Assembly: GCF_000204055.1 (NCBI RefSeq)
Contig: NW_006768770.1
Coordinates: forward strand, 2,049,692-2,113,691
From: Melampsora larici-populina 98AG31
Taxonomy: Eukaryota > Basidiomycota > Pucciniomycetes > Pucciniales > Melampsoraceae
DNA length: 64,000 nt
Direction of reading: 5' to 3'
Within the stretch, counting starts at the first letter, position 1. Each line of letters begins with the position of its first letter. This document shows, piece by piece, positions 44,473 to 58,978 of this stretch. Below the pieces are notes generated by a model. It saw only the letters and a list, made by a program, of their open reading frames with translations, was not told the origin of the DNA and made no database searches. A program made the position numbers and the translations under genes.

Positions 44473-46739
44473 CAAGGCCAGGTGGCATTTATAACGGGAT
44501 ATCTGTGAGGATTTGGCGGATTGGCAAGTAAATCCCACTGCTGCTCAAGCAGCAAGGGTCCTTGGTGACTGGCAGGTGATGAATGAGGGCCCAGGTGGAG
44601 CTGAGACAGGTCTGGGATCAGGTGTTGAAATATTGCCAGGAGACTAGACTGATTGCGCTGGATGATGATGGTGCCCTCGCAACGGGAAGATAATCCGTTC
44701 TGGATTGTCTACAGTAGATAAGGTTAGACCAGGGTTGTGAGATGTTGATTGGGAATTGACAGGGTGATGTCCAGACATGGAAATACAGACAGGAAACTTG
44801 GGGTAACAATGACAGGTGTTGCAGGAAGCCAGTGAAACAGGGAAGCACAGGAAAAAAACAAGAATTCAGAGTATGAGAAAAATGATTCTTCAAGGTAATC
44901 GGAATGTCAATTTGTCATTGATTGAATCCAAAACATTGGGATTGCTTAAAACAGTGTAAGGTTGAGTGTCTCTCAACCCTCACTGAGGTTCTCTGATCTC
45001 TGAGGCCAAAGCCAGACAAAGTAATCACCAAATATAGTTCCTGAATCTAGGCCTAAAAACACCACAAATCAATACAAAAGAAATAGAGATAAAGAGAAGC
45101 AGGATAGAGGTTCCTCTTGAGAGAAGTCATACCTGAAAACACCACCAATCAATATAAAAGAAATATAGATAAAGAGAAGGAGGAAAGAAGTTCCTCAAGA
45201 GAAAAAGGAAAAGGGAGGAGGGATTGCACTCCTAATCATCTTATAATACTACTTGTGTACTACTACATAACCCCATACCGTACTGCCATGTAATCCCATA
45301 CTCCTCCGTTACACCTTTGTCAAAAGCTTGGCTCTACTGAGTTTCAATGTCTCAATTGACAAGGGGAACATGTACCTGTTGTGGAGATGTATTTCAAGGG
45401 GTCTTTTGAGTGTCTATCAAAAGTCCTTTGTGTGTGCACATCAACATGCTACAAAGATAAAGACACAGTGCCTTCTGTTCTCTACAATACAAGGCTTTGA
45501 CAGATACATCAACTCTCTCCAATGGCATACAGTTTGGCGGGCAGTTTTCTCATGCATTTAGAGGAATATGCCTTTCCAAATCTTGTTTTGGCTGGTGAAT
45601 CCTGTTTTGGCAGGAAAAACCCCTTAAAAACCTATGCATTTAGAGGGATTATGCCCATAAAGGTATGCCTTTATGGAGAGTTGACTGTACATGATTTACA
45701 CCCTGTGAAATGCAATTATCCGCCTGATACCCCAGTGGAATGTATAGATCTGACTCTGACCACCCAAACTCATAATCATCAAAGTATTGAATTATGGATG
45801 CAAAGACTTCTATCAGCTTTTCCACTTTTAACAATCAACTTTTATACACTAAGTATAAAGCTTCAAATTAAGTTAGGTCTCAGTATAGCTGAAATTGTTG
45901 GGAAAAATCCAAAGCCCCAAAAAATGTTTGTCAGATGTGGGGGGTTTCCAGTAAGTTGAACATGTTGATATTCTTGGGGTCACTTTCCTTTGGTAGTGTT
46001 ACAGATGCAATGGGAAATGTGGGGGCAGTGACAGTGAGATTTGTGTTGATTTATCTTGCCTATCTTCATTTCTGAATGTTATGTGTTTTCTTGAAAGAAC
46101 AATCATTTCAAAGACATTATCAATGAACTTTTTTACTGGTTTGAGCCAGTGGATTAGTGTGCTTGGTGGCTGTTTCCAAGAAGCCATGACCAACTGGGTG
46201 CTGACTATTTTCTGTACACCTATCCATTCATACTGGTATCATTTCCATTCCCAATCTCCGGCAATCCTCTAGTGCTTCCGTTGCAGGAGAACAGCTCACC
46301 AAAACTGTCAAGCTCATTCATTCAACCTTACTCCTTGAACATAAACAGGTTCACTATTTTTCTCCACTGCATTGGAGAGCCCGTGATCAACAGCCTAAAT
46401 TGAATGTGTAATAATTGGCTGGTTAGGATGCCAAAAATATACGCCATCAACTTACCAGTCTCCCCCCACAAGCTTGTGATTTACTCCTAAGCATTGCCCC
46501 CGCAAGCACATCCACTATTGAAGTGGTCTATATGCATGATGTTCGAAGCTCGGGCTCTGAAATTGTTTTGAAATCTCTTGTATTTCATGAATTAGAGGCG
46601 AGTTGACACAAAGATTGCTGATATTTGCTTGGAACACAGCCGAGAAGCACAACGAGATTGATATATATGGGGGTAAACAAAAGAAGGACACGAGAACATC
46701 TCAAAGAAGCTCGCATCCCATCTCAATGCAGCGATATGC
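44473..46739. other. no recognisable gene; 80-bp imperfect tandem repeat
   Basis: An imperfect direct repeat of about 80 bp starts at 45052 and 45132 (CCTAAAAACACCACAAATCA / CCTGAAAACACCACCAATCA). A 145-codon plus-strand frame at 45522-45959 has no family signature I know. The rest looks like decayed repeat. Confidence 0.5.
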
Positions 46740-48200
46740 TCAAGAGAACATGTTGTCGTTGCTGGGGTTATTAGCATTATTCCGGTTGGATGAACCAGTA
46801 CCCGAACCTCCCATCAGGCTGGCAGCCGCTTCACGTGCTGCTGGGTTGTTCATGAGCTAGTCCAGCGAGACGAGCATTGAACAAACAAATAAGCGTCTAC
46901 CGTAGTGATGAAGATTCAGGGAAACACTTGCTCACAGCTGAAAGATCTGGCATGCCACCCCCACCACCGCCCATACTATTCATCATTTGTTGGACCATTG
47001 GGTTTTGCATCATACGCTCCAAGCCGCCGTTGGCCATCATGCTCTGAGCCCTGCGAGAAAGAACCACGGAGAGGATCTCTCAGATTTCACTGACGATGTA
47101 ACACAGGTCGCTATACTAACATCTGAGCCATCATTGGATTATTCATCAACGCAGAAAGGTCGGGCATGCCGCCCCCACCTTGACCCATCATCGACGCGAG
47201 GTCAGGCATGGCACCGGCACCACCTGGCAAGCTGCTACTACCGTCGGGGCCGCGACTTGTACTTGAAGTGAGTTTGGCCTTCGATTTTGCAGTTGCAAGT
47301 GATTTCCGGATAGTATCATTCTAAACTCGGAAACATAAAGCAAGATTAGTGAGCTCGAGATTTGGGGGGTAACTGACAACAATCTGCAGTGTTCCTATAT
47401 CACTCACGTCAGGTTCCAATTCAAGACCTTTTTCATACGCTTCGACGGCTTTTTCATACTGGCAGGAGCTGAAATACCCGTGACCGAGCCTCGAATAAGC
47501 CTTGACAAAGCCGGGGTCAACCTCCAAGGCCTTGAGCGCATCTTCGATCGCCTCATCGTTTGCTCCCAGCTGACTGTGAGCTGCTGCGCGGTTGGAGTAG
47601 TAGACTGGGTTGGTGGGATCAAGGGCAATTGCTTCGGTATACTTCTTTATGGCGCCCGCAAAGTCCTTCTTGGAGAGCAGAACGTTCCCAGCAGTTTTGA
47701 GTTCGTCAGCCTGAGTCTTCGCTGAGTCTGTTGGGCCGGCGGTGGAAGATTCTGCGTTGGGTTCGTTTGAGGACGGCACCGATCCAGGGGAGGACTGGTC
47801 GTCGAAGTCATAGAGCTGACGTGAGAAACAGCCAAGCTGAAGGTTCGCAGGCTAGTGAAGTGCGCCACGACATACTACTTTCTTTTGGGTTTTGACGAAG
47901 ACCTCGAAAACACTTAGCAGATTGCCTGGTTTCATCGTCAAAGGGCTAGTCGAATCAGGAGACCATTCGACCTCAAAGGCTTCGGAGATGCACTGCATTG
48001 CTACCTAAGAAAGAGACGAGGGCTCCAGTCAGTGTCACGAATACTGCTAGATGCATATACTTCAAAGATGGAAATGGTTTTGAAGAATGACAAACTTCCA
48101 TTGACTCCTTATCATCCGATCGAACAGTTCCATCCGATATGGACTGATTTAGAAATTCAAGGATGCCGTAGACAAGTTTCTTTTTCAATTCGGTCGACAT
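46740..48200 (-). CDS. SGT2: SGT2/SGTA co-chaperone (small glutamine-rich TPR protein)
   Basis: Six exons on the minus strand: 48200-48096, 48004-47879, 47815-47408, 47320-47121, 47050-46936, 46856-46740; introns are GT-AG and every junction keeps frame. 356 residues, close to yeast Sgt2. Residues 1-75 are the dimerisation domain (MSTELKKKLVYGILEFLNQS) that docks Get5 or ubiquitin-like partners. About 95-210 form three TPR repeats (LKTAGNVLLSKKDFAGAIKK, DPTNPVYYSNRAAAHSQLG, VDPGFVKAYSRLGHGYFSS) that bind Hsp70/Hsp90 tails. The C-terminus is rich in Met, Asn and Gly, with three GMPDL-type repeats and NNPMMAQM/QNPMVQQMM segments that would hold tail-anchored membrane-protein segments. The protein hands these to the GET pathway in the cytosol. 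The start was chosen because it aligns with the family N-terminus; an in-frame ATG at 48317 is less likely. Confidence 0.93.
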
Positions 48201-49640
48201 GGTTGGCGTGCGATCAATTTGTTTGCGGGTGTTAGCGAGTGATTCCAATGTGGTGATGATTTGGATGACTTCGTATGGGGGGGAGTGTCGCTGGTCAATT
48301 ATGACCCGAAATCCCACCTCGGTCGGCCCCGCCTACGATTCGTCGATTCCTCTGATCCCACCTGTTGACTTTTTATAAGCCTATCCTTGTCTTGATGAGC
48401 ATCTTTAGGATCAAAACAATATGTACATACATATAATGTACCCAAATGGCCCTCCTCAAGACATGGAAATACAAAGACCATCTCATTCTGAGAAGCTAAG
48501 AATTCATAAAGCTTACATAGATCAAAAATTTCTCGAGGAGAACGGGTGCGTGGACCATTTTGATCAAAAACTTTGACCATCTATGCTGATTGAAAGTGAT
48601 TATCGTTGTCTGATTCAAAGACTAGTTTCTCTCCAAAAAAAAGCCAGTTACAAACACTGATATGCTGTTTTTTCACAGGAAATCCGGCCCTATGTGGCAA
48701 ACCTTACTTCCCTTCACATACCGTCGTTTGTGATGACACGATTCTTGGGTATCCCAATCAAATATACTGAACACAAAGTGAATTTGCTGGGACATATTGA
48801 CAAAACCAACTTGAACCTTTATTTTTGGCAGCATCTGCAATCATATTTTTGCAATTGACCTATCTCAGGTCGATGAATCCTGCTTCCTTTTAATATTGAG
48901 TGGGCTCTTGTTTCTTTGCTGTTATTGTGAATAAAGTGTTATTACCATGAGTCGTATTGTATACGCAAGTGCTGGGGTGAATGCCTGATCATCTGCGTGG
49001 TGTATTTCAGCTACATCCAGATTGAGGTGAGATATAATTCACTTTATCTGGTTCTGGGTATTCCACACTTCGCTGCCGGAGACGTACTTTATTGAATGAA
49101 GGTCAAGGGCAATACATGTCATGTTCCATGACTTCGGGTGATACAGAGTTGGCAGTGATAGAAACATGAAGATTCTGTTCTTTCTTGAATATTGATTCCG
49201 TGATAGGGCAAACAACCTCTAAAACACATCAAAGAGAGAGGGTTGGTAGGATGAAGTGAAAAGTGAAGGCAGCAGAACTTGAAGATCTTCTAAGGTCCCA
49301 ATTAACTACGGGTAGTGAAGTGGAGGTGATGTAAATGTATGATTACATGAGTCCGAAAAGTTGAGACAGGGTAGCCAGGACTTTGTACAATTCATAAGCT
49401 TCATCTTGAGTACATTATACCTTGTATCCGCAGGTTAACGAGAGAAAAAATCGGACAATGGATTGAAGCAATACTAGCTTTTATAAAGACCAGCGCACGT
49501 GGTTGTCATTTCTATGCGGACGGCATTCTTATGAGGAGTAGCCAGGATAGATCGCTTCGATTCCAATCACAGGAGTCGTGCAGCCAACATCACAGCATAC
49601 CCACTTGAATCATCCTAGCACTTTCTTCTTATAATTGATT
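48201..49640. other. intergenic region between SGT2 and YIP1
   Basis: SGT2 promoter side. A 93-codon minus-strand frame at 48580-48299 (containing GHLGTLYVCTYCFDPKD and ending GRPRWDFGS) has a CxxC pair but no known family; it may be a small unknown gene or a repeat fragment. The rest (48600-49600) shows nothing recognisable. Confidence 0.45.
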
Positions 49641-50877
<1,237 letters not shown>

Positions 50878-51219
50878 TGTCTGAAAGGGAGGTTCTGCTG
50901 TTCACTTTTGAGCTGCGAGTGGTGCTGTGAAGGTTCGGATAGCGAAATGGAAGTTCGGCGATTGGAATCCTGAAGGTAGAGCGAGTGTTGAGCGAGTGCA
51001 ACCTTCCTGTTCGATCATCGATCAGGTGGTACGACATACTGAAAGGACTGCGCGCACTTCTGCACGCCATGCACCCGAGGCACAAATATCCGCTACAGAC
51101 AGGGCCGGCGCCCGGTAATGATCTCAGTGTATATGTATGTGTAATTAATGCATGAGGTTTTTTTATTCAAAAGTATATATCTCATGATATAACCATTTGA
51201 AATGGTCCTTTAGAACTTA
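50878..51219. other. YIP1 upstream region
   Basis: Sequence 5' of the YIP1 start; no element identified with confidence. The Tourist-like MITE begins 343 bp upstream of the start codon. Confidence 0.5.
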
Positions 51220-51525
51220 GAGCACCCACTATGGTGGGAGTGTTTTATTGTAAAGTTTGTGTTCCTGAGCGCGAAGTTTGATCATGCATGTTTCACCAAA
51301 GTTGGTAACCGCATGAAATCCACTATGGGATGATTTATTGGCTGCTTCCCCTAGTTCCTACAATAAATCATGTCATAGGCTTGCATAGATCTGAGCACAC
51401 GAAGTGCAATACTTGACGCAGCCGCACAGACCGCAGGTCTAAAACAGGTCCATAGTGGACCTGATGGTATTTTAGCGTTAAGGTAATGCTAAATCACCGA
51501 GTTAGGGCAACCATAGTGGGTGCTC
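51220..51525. mobile_element. Tourist-like (PIF/Harbinger) MITE, 306 bp
   Basis: Ends GAGCACCCACTATGGT and its exact inverse ACCATAGTGGGTGCTC. The 3-bp duplication TTA is at 51217-51219 and 51526-51528, as expected for PIF/Harbinger. Non-coding, located upstream of YIP1. Confidence 0.93.
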
Positions 51526-51528
51526 TTA

Positions 51529-53441
51529 TAGACCAGGCAAACTCTTCTTTTCAAGTAGATGGCACTGATTATTGGGGTAGATTAGTCTTCTCATTTGGTA
51601 CTTGCTTAGTTAGTATGATATTCAATGAGCAATCAATCACTTTGAGAAAATCAACCAAGATATTTGATTTTGCAAAAGATCTATGTGATGTCCCCTTCAG
51701 AGACATTGATTGCTAGAATCCAATGTCCCCTTTCAAGACATTCTGAATTGAGTGAGCTTCTAGATCATCAAAGCTGGCACAAATCAAGGTGGACTAGCAT
51801 AAAAGCCCACAAAGGTGAAAAAAGGAATGAAGGAAACTAGAATGCAAATCCATAGAGTTGTGCCTCTATTGAATAACAACAAGGGTGTTAGAAATTTGCT
51901 ACATAAGTTTGGCCAATGTCCAATTTGTGGCATGAGACTAGCACAATTCTCTTGTCCCAAAGATTTGATTTCCATTTTGAGGCCTACCTCATCCAGGATT
52001 ACTTCAGATGCACCAGACATATGCCAAGTTCTTGCACACACCCTAGCTCTGGTTGATTATGACAGATGACTACAGTGCTTAAAGCCAAGATTGTGTTGCA
52101 AAACTGCATGCAAAACTGATTTTCACTTGTTGGCTGAATGATAAACCGCTAAACATTAACGTTAGACTGATACACCACTAAGCTTTAATGTTAGACTATG
52201 ATAGTTAGGTTATGTTTGACTGGTGCATTTTGATGCACCTTAAACCAATAATTACATTAACATTTTAATTTAATACACATTATAAAATGATGTTTGGCAG
52301 GGTTTTAATGTAAGATTGTAATTTACTTAGACAGCCAAAAATGCACCAAAACAGCACATGAAAATAATCAACTGTGGAGTCAATTATTCTGCTGAATCAG
52401 TGCATTAATCCACTCAATTCACCTTTATCCCACCCCAAAACTTTATCTTCATGCCGCTCACCAGTTGTCCCTTAGCTAAATTTGTACTTGTCTTTTTGTA
52501 GATCTTCAACCTTGTTCACCACACAACTCCTTTTCTACACCTCATGTTCCAATTCCACTCAAATCTGTTTTACCACTTGACATCTTTTCATCACCTCGCC
52601 TCTTGATTTCACTCCAATCCCTTCATCATTGTATTGTCCACATCAGAAAATACCAACAAAGACCACTTGACTTTACAGCCGTTTTCAAGATCAATGATTT
52701 TTTTCAAGCATTCATCATCCTTTGCAAAAGTCCAAATCTGTGTCCAAAAACCTTTTCAGATATGTTGATTTTGCACCCTCTTGCATGCAATAGTACGGAA
52801 AGCAATGGAGAATAGTTGAAATGTCATAATATCCCCACCTGAGATGTCAAAGCCCAAATTTCCAAAAGGGTTTTGTTCGAGGTTTGGACAAAACTTGAAC
52901 AACTGAAATATCCAGAAAAAAATCAACGATCTTGAAAACGGCTGTAGTTGACTTTATTGTGTTACAATCAATCTTCAACCGTCACCAAGCTTTGCCCCTC
53001 TATGACTCTGACTTGACAATTCAACTCCTACAATTCACCTCTTGATTTCACTCAAATCCCTTTGTCATTGTGTTGTTTGTGTCAGGGAAATACCAACAAA
53101 TACCACTTGACTTTGGGTTAATTTATTGTGTTATGATCAATCTTCAACTATCACCCAACTGTGCACTTGTCAGCCTGGGACTACAAGTAAGGTGAATACT
53201 TGTTAGTTCAGAGTTGAAAGATACTCACAAAATGTGTTCTATCTAGTTTTAAACAAGGATTGTTGAAATTGGAGGGAGATTATTTTTCAAATTCTTTGTG
53301 AGTAAGTAGAAATAATTATTTTTGTTAGTTATAACTGTCTTAGGTGTGGAAGAAAACCACTGCCAGTTTTGAAGATAAAAGTGCACTCACTTTTACTACC
53401 TTCCAAGGAGAATATGCTGTTTAGACGTAAGCAGTGACTTA
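51529..53441. other. repeat-derived sequence without recognisable gene
   Basis: Short frames at 51486-51716 (+) and 52041-51784 (-) match nothing I know. A block of about 100 bp around 52597-52670 (CTCTTGATTTCACTCCAATC...ACCACTTGACTTT) is repeated at 53037-53120, the first copy broken by the MITE at 52676. Confidence 0.5.
52676..52947. mobile_element. short MITE, about 270 bp
   Basis: Inverted ends CAGCCGTTTTCAAGATC and GATCTTGAAAACGGCTG (stem 17 bp, extendable). TTGACTTTA occurs directly before it (52667-52675) and again at 52948-52956, three bases (TAG) after the inverse end. A second copy of the host block (about 53100) has a single TTGACTTT, supporting insertion. Confidence 0.75.
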
Positions 53442-54032
53442 GAGCATCTCCAACGGAGCTTGCAAAATGTGGGCTACTGACAATACAGGCAATAAAAACA
53501 CCAAAAAACGCTGCAGAGGACCTCCCAAATGTGAGGTGGGACGTTGAGAGTCTCCAGATTTGGGGGGACAATTGAGACTCTTGACATCACGTGCACCCCC
53601 AACAGCCATTTTATTCAAGCCTCCACTTGAGTCTCCAGCTGAACTGAAGTCAACAAGACATCATGCAACATTCAATCAATCCTGCCTCTGTTGACGTCAA
53701 GAGCCAAGGAGTGACTTTGAAGAAGACAAGACTATCTGTTTTCTTTTCTCATCATTGAAAATATCTAATTATTCTGTGCTAGTGTCATTTCTCTCAAACT
53801 TTCCAACAACACACACCCTATCATATGATTGATGGGTATAAAAAACCATAGAATCAACCAACCTTCACTTGCCTCAGGCAATTTGACTTGATTAATTTGT
53901 ATCTGTTCAAAATCAACCAAAATCATTGTTTGTTTTTGACTTACTCATAGTAATCTATCTCAAGAAATCTCATTTTTTCGATTTCAATTCCTTTATTGTT
54001 TTATTTCTTCATTGCATTGAACATAAGCCCCA

Positions 54033-55061
54033 ATGGATTACTACAAAGACTCCGTCATATTCCCTTTTGATTCAATTGACCTTGGCCAGTACAAATCAGA
54101 GCCTTCAGCTTGCCATCCTACTGCAAAAAATCCAAACACCAAAGCACCGGGTGCAAAATCAGCTACAAACAAGAGCAAGTATTGGAGTCCAAATGAGGAA
54201 ATCTCTCTTTGCAAGGCTTGGGTGCACACTTCAATTGATCCTGACCAAGGAGATTCACAAAAGCAAACCACGTACTGGGGCCGTATTTTTGACAAATTTG
54301 TGGAATGGGTGAAAGAAGCTATGAGTCGAGAAACAAATTGTGACACATCAGCCTGCAAACATTGTTGGGGAATAATTCAACACAATGTTAATGAGTTCTG
54401 TGGGGCGTATGATCAAGCCACATATGCTCACTATACTGGGCGTGGAAATCTTGATGTGGTGAGTCTAATTTTTGGCTTTGTTTTTGTTCATTTAAATTTC
54501 TTAATTTTGGCAATTTTCATTGGCTAGCTCAAAATCACGCACCAGATTTACTCTGCCACCAACGAGGACAAGCACTTCACCCTCAATCATTGCTGGTCTA
54601 TCCCTTGCCAGCATCTCAAGTGGTGCACTACTTCTGATCACCTTAACAACAAGAACAAGAAAGGACTCGGTGTCAAAAAGACCAACAAGACTACCACCAA
54701 AGCCGCTATGTCCTCTTCCAGCCCAACATCCGATGCAATCAATGCAGGTCCATTTTCCACCACTCAAGATGAAGATGCTCCTTCAGAATCCAACAAACCA
54801 GAAAGACCAATTGGCCGCAAGAAATCCAAAGAATTCAAGGCTAATGCCAAGAAGCGCGCAAACAATACGGGTGCTGACATCGCCTCTGTCAACATGAAGT
54901 CTGCCAAGGCCTCTGCAGCAAAGGCAAAGATTGCAGCCATGGCTGCCGCAGATGCTTGTCAAGCGTTAGACAATAAAATCATGCTGAATCCCGCTCTGCA
55001 AGATCTCGATGAAGTACAAATGCAATACTGGCAAGATGGACAACAGCAGATTGCCGATTGA
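54033..55061 (+). CDS. Harbinger Myb/SANT-like DNA-binding protein
   Basis: Two exons, 54033-54458 and 54528-55061, joined by a 69-base GT-AG intron in frame; 319 residues. The trihelix/Myb-like part is SPNEEISLCKAWVHTSIDP ... YWGRIFDKFVEWV (about residues 50-95), with the aromatic spacing usual for the PIF/Harbinger accessory protein. The second exon contains ERPIGRKKSKE, a basic block seen in NAM-associated C-terminal domains, then an Ala/Lys-rich helix. In this superfamily the protein binds transposon ends and carries the transposase to the nucleus. The frame is intact, unlike its partner transposase. Confidence 0.85.
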
Positions 55062-55437
55062 CTTCGCCAAAAACCCACCCAGGTAAGCAAATTGTTCAAT
55101 TCAATCATGTCATACTCTCACATATGTTTAATCATCCTTTTGATCTTGAAATCATTTCCAAGGGATGAAGCAGATGGTGATGCTGAATGAGAAAGTCAAG
55201 GAGGATTTGACATGGTAGAACTCAACTCCCAGCTTACTTCTTAATTATCTTTGAATTACTTTTCAGATTAGTGGTTTCAACTTTTCATCAAATACTTGTT
55301 TCAGTTGTTATTTTCAATCAAGTTGTCCTTCTTTATTTCGATATATGTGCGTGTTGTATTTGTCTCTCCAAAATATTTTTTCCTGGTGATCAAAAGTGTT
55401 TACTTTCAACATTTGTGAGCGCTCCCTTAGGTCTATT
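55062..55437. other. Harbinger interior between the Myb gene and the CACTA-like insertion
   Basis: Non-coding as far as I can see. It ends in ATT, the target duplicated around the CACTA-like element. Confidence 0.5.
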
Positions 55438-58400
55438 CACAGTGACTTTTTACTACTCACTGGCAGGCCAGTGAGTACGATTCACCTCAAAACAATCTCA
55501 AAACAATCTCAATTTGATTTCAATGACAATGTCAGTTCAATATCAAATTGACCTCCAATTCAGTTTGAGTGGAGGATATGCATGGGCTGCATATACAGGC
55601 AGATCCACATGCAGCTAGTTCTGTAGTACAGCTGAATATGAAAAGCAATCTCCCAGAATCTTCCTGTGGCTTCTGCTCAATTTCTCAGTATGGTATATTG
55701 CATTCTGAACATTTCCTGTGCAGAAATGTTTGAACTCATGTGGTATCCTTCCATGGGCGCCATCAACATATCATGGAATCCTATTTCCAATTCAAGTTTC
55801 TGCACTGTACCAGCAGTATAGCTTCACAAAATTAGGGATGTATGATCTGTACCAATTATGATGAGCAGAGTTGTGGAATCCAAAAATCAAACCAAAAGTA
55901 ACACATTTCCTTTTCTGTGAATTTGTGAGATGTTAAACTCATCACATCATTTTTTGGAGACATTTCATGGAAGTATCTTGGATAGCAAATGGAATTGATG
56001 AGCATTTTCTACTCAGCACAGATCATACATGAGACTAATACAATTTTTGTGGTGATGGAAGTATGTACATATTTTGAGAAAAGAGCACAACTTTTGATCC
56101 AATGCTGTATTTTAAACTTGTTACACCATTTACTTCAATTTTGAATTTAAAGAACCCAATTAGTTTCCTTAGGCCAAAAACTAAAAAACCTCCTCCACGT
56201 ACTTCACTCAGATTGGGAAACCACACTTTTTAAAGCTCCTTGTCCAATCATTCTAGCTCAAGCTGGCCAGCAAACCTTGCCTAACAAGAGAGTATCAGTT
56301 GGAACCTGGACAGGTTGAGTCCACCACAAACCCCCACTGGTTGTTTTCTAACAGGTGCAAAAACCAGGTTAGCAATTGGTTTTTTGTGGCTGGTGGCCAT
56401 TGTGTCAAAGACCGCCTCTGTAGGTCCCGGATGAAACCAAATTTTTTCCACCGGCTGTGCACTGATTGAGTTTTAACCAGTCTGGTTGTTGCTTTGGTTT
56501 CACTCTGTTCTCACTATTTGGCTCACAAAGCAGAGAGTTGTTCACAAGACAAAACAATTTCATTCTGGAAAATGTTGACACAAATTCATGCTAGTACAGA
56601 TAATTGTGAATTTGTTGCAAAGAACATTCAAATGAGCCAAAAAAATACTGCTGAGATATGTAGAAACCAAAGAGTGAGATTGATAAACAAGTAAGAGACT
56701 CAATAACTTAAGTTCTGTGAGACTGGTCAGAATAAACTAGAACAGGAATTATGTTTTGTATGAATAACAGAAGTCTCAAGATGTACGGGTTGATCAGTTA
56801 TTTGACAATATGTGAAGGCTGCTTTAGACTGACAATACATGAGTGTCTTTTGATGATGATATTGCAATAAACTGGGATGAATCAGTGACCCTATAGAAAT
56901 CAAGAAGGTCAGATGAACTGGTTCCTCACTGTACCAGAGAACACCTTTGAGTACCTCAGCAAGAAGACAATGATCAACCTGAGCCCACTTTGGCGTGTTA
57001 TAATTGTGTGGAAGTTAAATCCAACCCGGGCCTCTCTTATTAATTTTTTTAAACAATTATCATTTATTTTATGTTATTCTATTTTATTTACTTGAGCTCA
57101 ATCTCATCAACTGCCAATTCTGCAAGCGGGAATTTCTTCTATTAACACTTTTTTCTTTCATCTCAATTTACACAATTGATGTTTAAATCATCACAAAAAA
57201 TCAACATGCAAACAAATTACTATTAAATTAATTCACACACTTATATATTTTTACATTACGCAAAATCTTGGTTGATCTTCAACCAACTACATCAATAAAG
57301 ATAAGAAATTAGATCACCCAATGGTTATGAATACAATCAAGAAATGAATGAAATTAAAAAAGAAAAGAAAGCAACTTACATAAGGAATCTGGATGAACAC
57401 TGATTGAAATCAATGGATTGGTCAGGTGTAGGTGAAGTGAATTGGAACCATCATAATTGATCAATCCGTGAGAAATGAGAATCAATATAAAGAAGATGAA
57501 GTTAAGAGAAGGAAAGAGAGAGTGGTGAAGCTTACCCAAAAGCGAGATAGATGGAAACCACAGATGATGGTGGATGGAAGTTAATGATCAAGGGTAAACA
57601 AAACGATCAATTGGAACGGGCATGAATCAAACCTAAACAATCAGAGCCTGCAATCAATTGAAAATGAACGATTCAAATGAAAGTTGAAATAGAATAAATC
57701 AACTTACCAGTTCAGTTGGATCAAGATAGATGAAGGGTTGAATGGGATTTCTATTTGCTAGGATGTCTACTTAAGACCGTCTTCTTTTGAATGTTTTGTG
57801 ATCTGGTGAGGTGTTGAGACGACAAGTTGACCCAAGTCTCAATCACCTACATATGTATTGACATTTGGGGTCACCAAGACGCGACTTGGCGGCCCAGCCC
57901 AACAGTAGTTTGGGGGTTTTAACCAAACGATCCCATTGAATCGGTCCCTTTTTAGAGAAGGTCTTGAAGGCACTCAAGTTTTTGGGATTTCAAACTTATG
58001 CTGATATCTTGATCATACAATGACATCTTCTCCAAACAAAGTGGGTAAGCTCTTTACAAAAAAAGAACCAAAAATGTATCCAAGTACATAAAAATACTAT
58101 ATCAAAATAAAATGACAAACCCCACATAAAAACTATCTGAATTGAATGAATGATATAATTCCATTCCAAATGGAACAACTAGCGGTCAGAGCGGTCACAT
58201 TCAAAATCCAAACCGGCATGCCTTACAAAAAAACAAAAAGTAGAAATAAGAATAAAGAAGAAAGAAGATTTGGTCATCTTGCATATGTGATAAATGGGTA
58301 AATTCAAATCACAAAACCAAAAACAACCACCTGATGACCCATTTTTTTGTCTTCCTATATTTGTACATTTGATAGAATGGTGATGTTTATAAGTATCTAA

Positions 58401-58978
58401 ATAGAAGTCTTCCCAAAAAATAGTGATAACATATATATGTATATAAATTTTTAAGCAAAAAGAACAAACAACACCTCATGTATTTTTCTAATAGCCAGAT
58501 TCAACATATTATTATCACCTCTCCTTGGTAGTTGAATGAGTTGGGAGATTCAGCCATAGAGGCTTGTGTAACCCTGGACACAATTTTTTTCTTGTGATTT
58601 TTGCTGGCTCATGACTCAGGGAACTCTCAAGTTATTCAATGATTCACATTCTTAACCTGTATGAAGTCCTGTTTTGCAGGAAAAGTCTTAGCCAGGGACT
58701 CAGAAGAATATTTGGTCATACTAATTGTGTGCAATCTGAAAATCACCCAAACCTTCCAGACATTCTGACACCTTCATGTGTGGACACGCAACTAAACCTT
58801 ATATCAGCTTGTTTTGGAAGACTGTTTGTCTGTTACTGCAGGCCAAATATTGAGATTGGATTGAGATTGAACTGATATTGTTTTGAGATTGAACTGACAT
58901 TGTTTTGAGATTGGATTGAGATTGGATTGAGCTGGACGTACTCACTGGCCTGCCAGTGAGTAGTAAAATGTCACTGTG
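55438..58978. mobile_element. CACTA-like element, 3.5 kb, no transposase seen
   Basis: Ends CACAGTGACTTTTTACTACT and, complemented, CACAGTGACATTTTACTACT. Both continue into ACTCACTGGCAGGCCAGTGA and then CAAAACAATCTC-type subterminal repeats. 3-bp flanks ATT at 55435-55437 and 58979-58981. The interior is AT-rich with only short frames (for example 56494-56694, 58639-58875), so non-autonomous or badly decayed. Confidence 0.82.

Noticed and set aside
45522..45959. 145-codon plus-strand frame as a host gene
   Set aside because: No domain, no clear promoter context or codon pattern, surrounded by repeats; left as unassigned.
48200..48317. SGT2 start at the upstream ATG 48317
   Set aside because: The extra 39 residues have no counterpart in the family; MSTELKKKLVYGILEFL at 48200 aligns with the usual N-terminus.
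48299..48580. 93-codon minus-strand frame as a confident gene
   Set aside because: Has a CxxC pair but no recognisable family; lies in the SGT2 promoter side and may be a repeat fragment.
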